Shown piece after piece: positions 63,592 through 64,000 of a stretch of DNA of 64,000 nucleotides (the stretch's first letter is position 1; each line of letters starts with the position of its first letter). The translations under genes and the position numbers were made by a program. Source of the stretch: Pseudonocardia sp. HH130630-07. GTDB lineage: Bacteria > Actinomycetota > Actinomycetes > Mycobacteriales > Pseudonocardiaceae. The stretch is from assembly GCF_001698125.1 (NCBI RefSeq), contig NZ_CP013854.1, positions 6,014,001 to 6,078,000 of the forward strand. The letters run 5' to 3'. The notes beneath the pieces are model-generated. The model was not told where the DNA came from. It ran no database searches and worked only from the letters and a program-made list of their open reading frames with translations.

Positions 63592-64000
63592 GGCGTGTCT
63601 CCCATATGGGTGTCCGGACTGCCGGCAGGATGAGCCGGTGAGTTCGTCGAGGTTCGCGCTGCTCTCGGATGCTCAGTGGCAGTTGATCGGGCCGCTGCTG
63701 CCCTCCAACGCCGGGCGGCGTGGGCACCCGTTCGGCGAGGATCGCCGCGTGGTGGAGGGGATCATCTTCCGATACCGAACCGGGATCCCCTGGCGAGATC
63801 TGCCGCGGGAGCAGTTCGGGCCCTGGCAAACGGTGTGGAAGCGACACCGCCGCTACGCCGCTGACGGCACCTGGGACACCGTGCTGGCCGCACTGTTGGC
63901 CCAGGCCGACGCCAAGGGCGAGATCGACTGGACGGTGTTGACAGGTGTCGGTGGACGCCACGATCAACCGGGCGCACCAGCACGCCACGAACACCACCCG
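63592..64000 (+). mobile_element. IS5-family insertion sequence, left part (cut by window end)
   Basis: An IS5-type transposase gene lies at the window end, and its leader starts immediately behind the TAG stop of the PBP. The bases GGCGTGTCTCCC just past the stop could be the terminal repeat; the right end is outside the window, so the repeat cannot be matched. Target duplication cannot be judged. Confidence 0.7.
63638..64000 (+). CDS. IS5-family transposase, N-terminal part with an apparent frame change
   Basis: The frame starting at GTG (AGGA seven bases upstream) reads FALLSDAQWQLIGPLLPS, then GRRGHPF and YRTGIPWRDLP, typical of IS5-group transposases, through about residue 105 (DWTV). 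The expected next block, VDATINRAHQHATN with the first catalytic Asp, is present but in another frame. Between them lies GGTGT-TGACA-GGTGT, a short duplication of GGTGT. The gene is either frameshifted or uses a frame change. It continues outside the window. Confidence 0.8.
   Translation, partial: MSSSRFALLSDAQWQLIGPLLPSNAGRRGHPFGEDRRVVEGIIFRYRTGIPWRDLPREQFGPWQTVWKRHRRYAADGTWDTVLAALLAQADAKGEIDWTVLTGVGGRHDQPGAPARHEHHP

Overview
The window is very GC-rich, uses many GTG starts, packs genes with 4-base GTGA/ATGA overlaps, and carries actinobacterial gene sets (PIM lipid synthesis, DUF397/DUF5753 pairs, DUF1490, DUF4032, His-rich YibE/F). It reads as chromosomal DNA of a Pseudonocardia-like or other Pseudonocardiales actinobacterium. 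That assignment is from style and gene content, not a database search.

The backbone matches, in the same order as I recall it, the Mycobacterium tuberculosis segment Rv2559c to Rv2614c. From left to right it holds rarA, aspS, an Rv2578c-type radical SAM gene, hisS, a cyclophilin, relA, apt, secF-secD-yajC, ruvB-ruvA-ruvC, yebC, pdxT, pdxS, pimA, a PatA-like acyltransferase, pgsA, a HIT protein and thrS. Most backbone genes lie on the minus strand and read leftward.

Region by region: 1-5 kb has a partial secreted protease, rarA, a membrane protein and an AsnC-type regulator coupled to an aminotransferase. 5-9.5 kb has a DUF397 / SAM-methyltransferase / XRE-DUF5753 set followed by an APH-like kinase and a DUF389 membrane protein. 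9.5-17 kb has aspS, the intein-interrupted and frameshifted radical SAM gene, a His-rich YibE/F protein, a methyltransferase and hisS. 17-28 kb has the stringent-response, protein-export and Holliday-junction operons. 28-34 kb has a zeta-like kinase, an alpha/beta hydrolase, polA and yebC. 34-39 kb has a PacL-CtpC-type metal efflux pair and regulators. 39-53 kb is mainly accessory DNA lying between pdxT and pdxS, which usually sit close together: a sulfatase/MFS/tandem LacI/malic enzyme run, a DUF4032 kinase-like protein, an SDR-DUF2867 protein, AzlCD with a cupin regulator, and a secreted GH16 enzyme. 53-60 kb is the PLP-synthase and phosphatidylinositol mannoside operon ending in thrS. 60-64 kb has a class A penicillin-binding protein with an IS5-type transposase directly behind its stop codon, cut by the window end.

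The most unusual locus is 11.4-13.6 kb. An intein of about 361 codons sits directly before the third cysteine of the [4Fe-4S] radical SAM motif, so splicing would rebuild the cluster site. The reading frame is broken inside the intein and again near the C-terminus, while the other recognised complete genes look intact. Several clean operator palindromes (18.46, 42.79, 50.34 and 50.39 kb) and very strong terminator-like hairpins (6.28, 47.8 and 53.05 kb) are also visible. No rRNA, tRNA, CRISPR array or prophage was seen.
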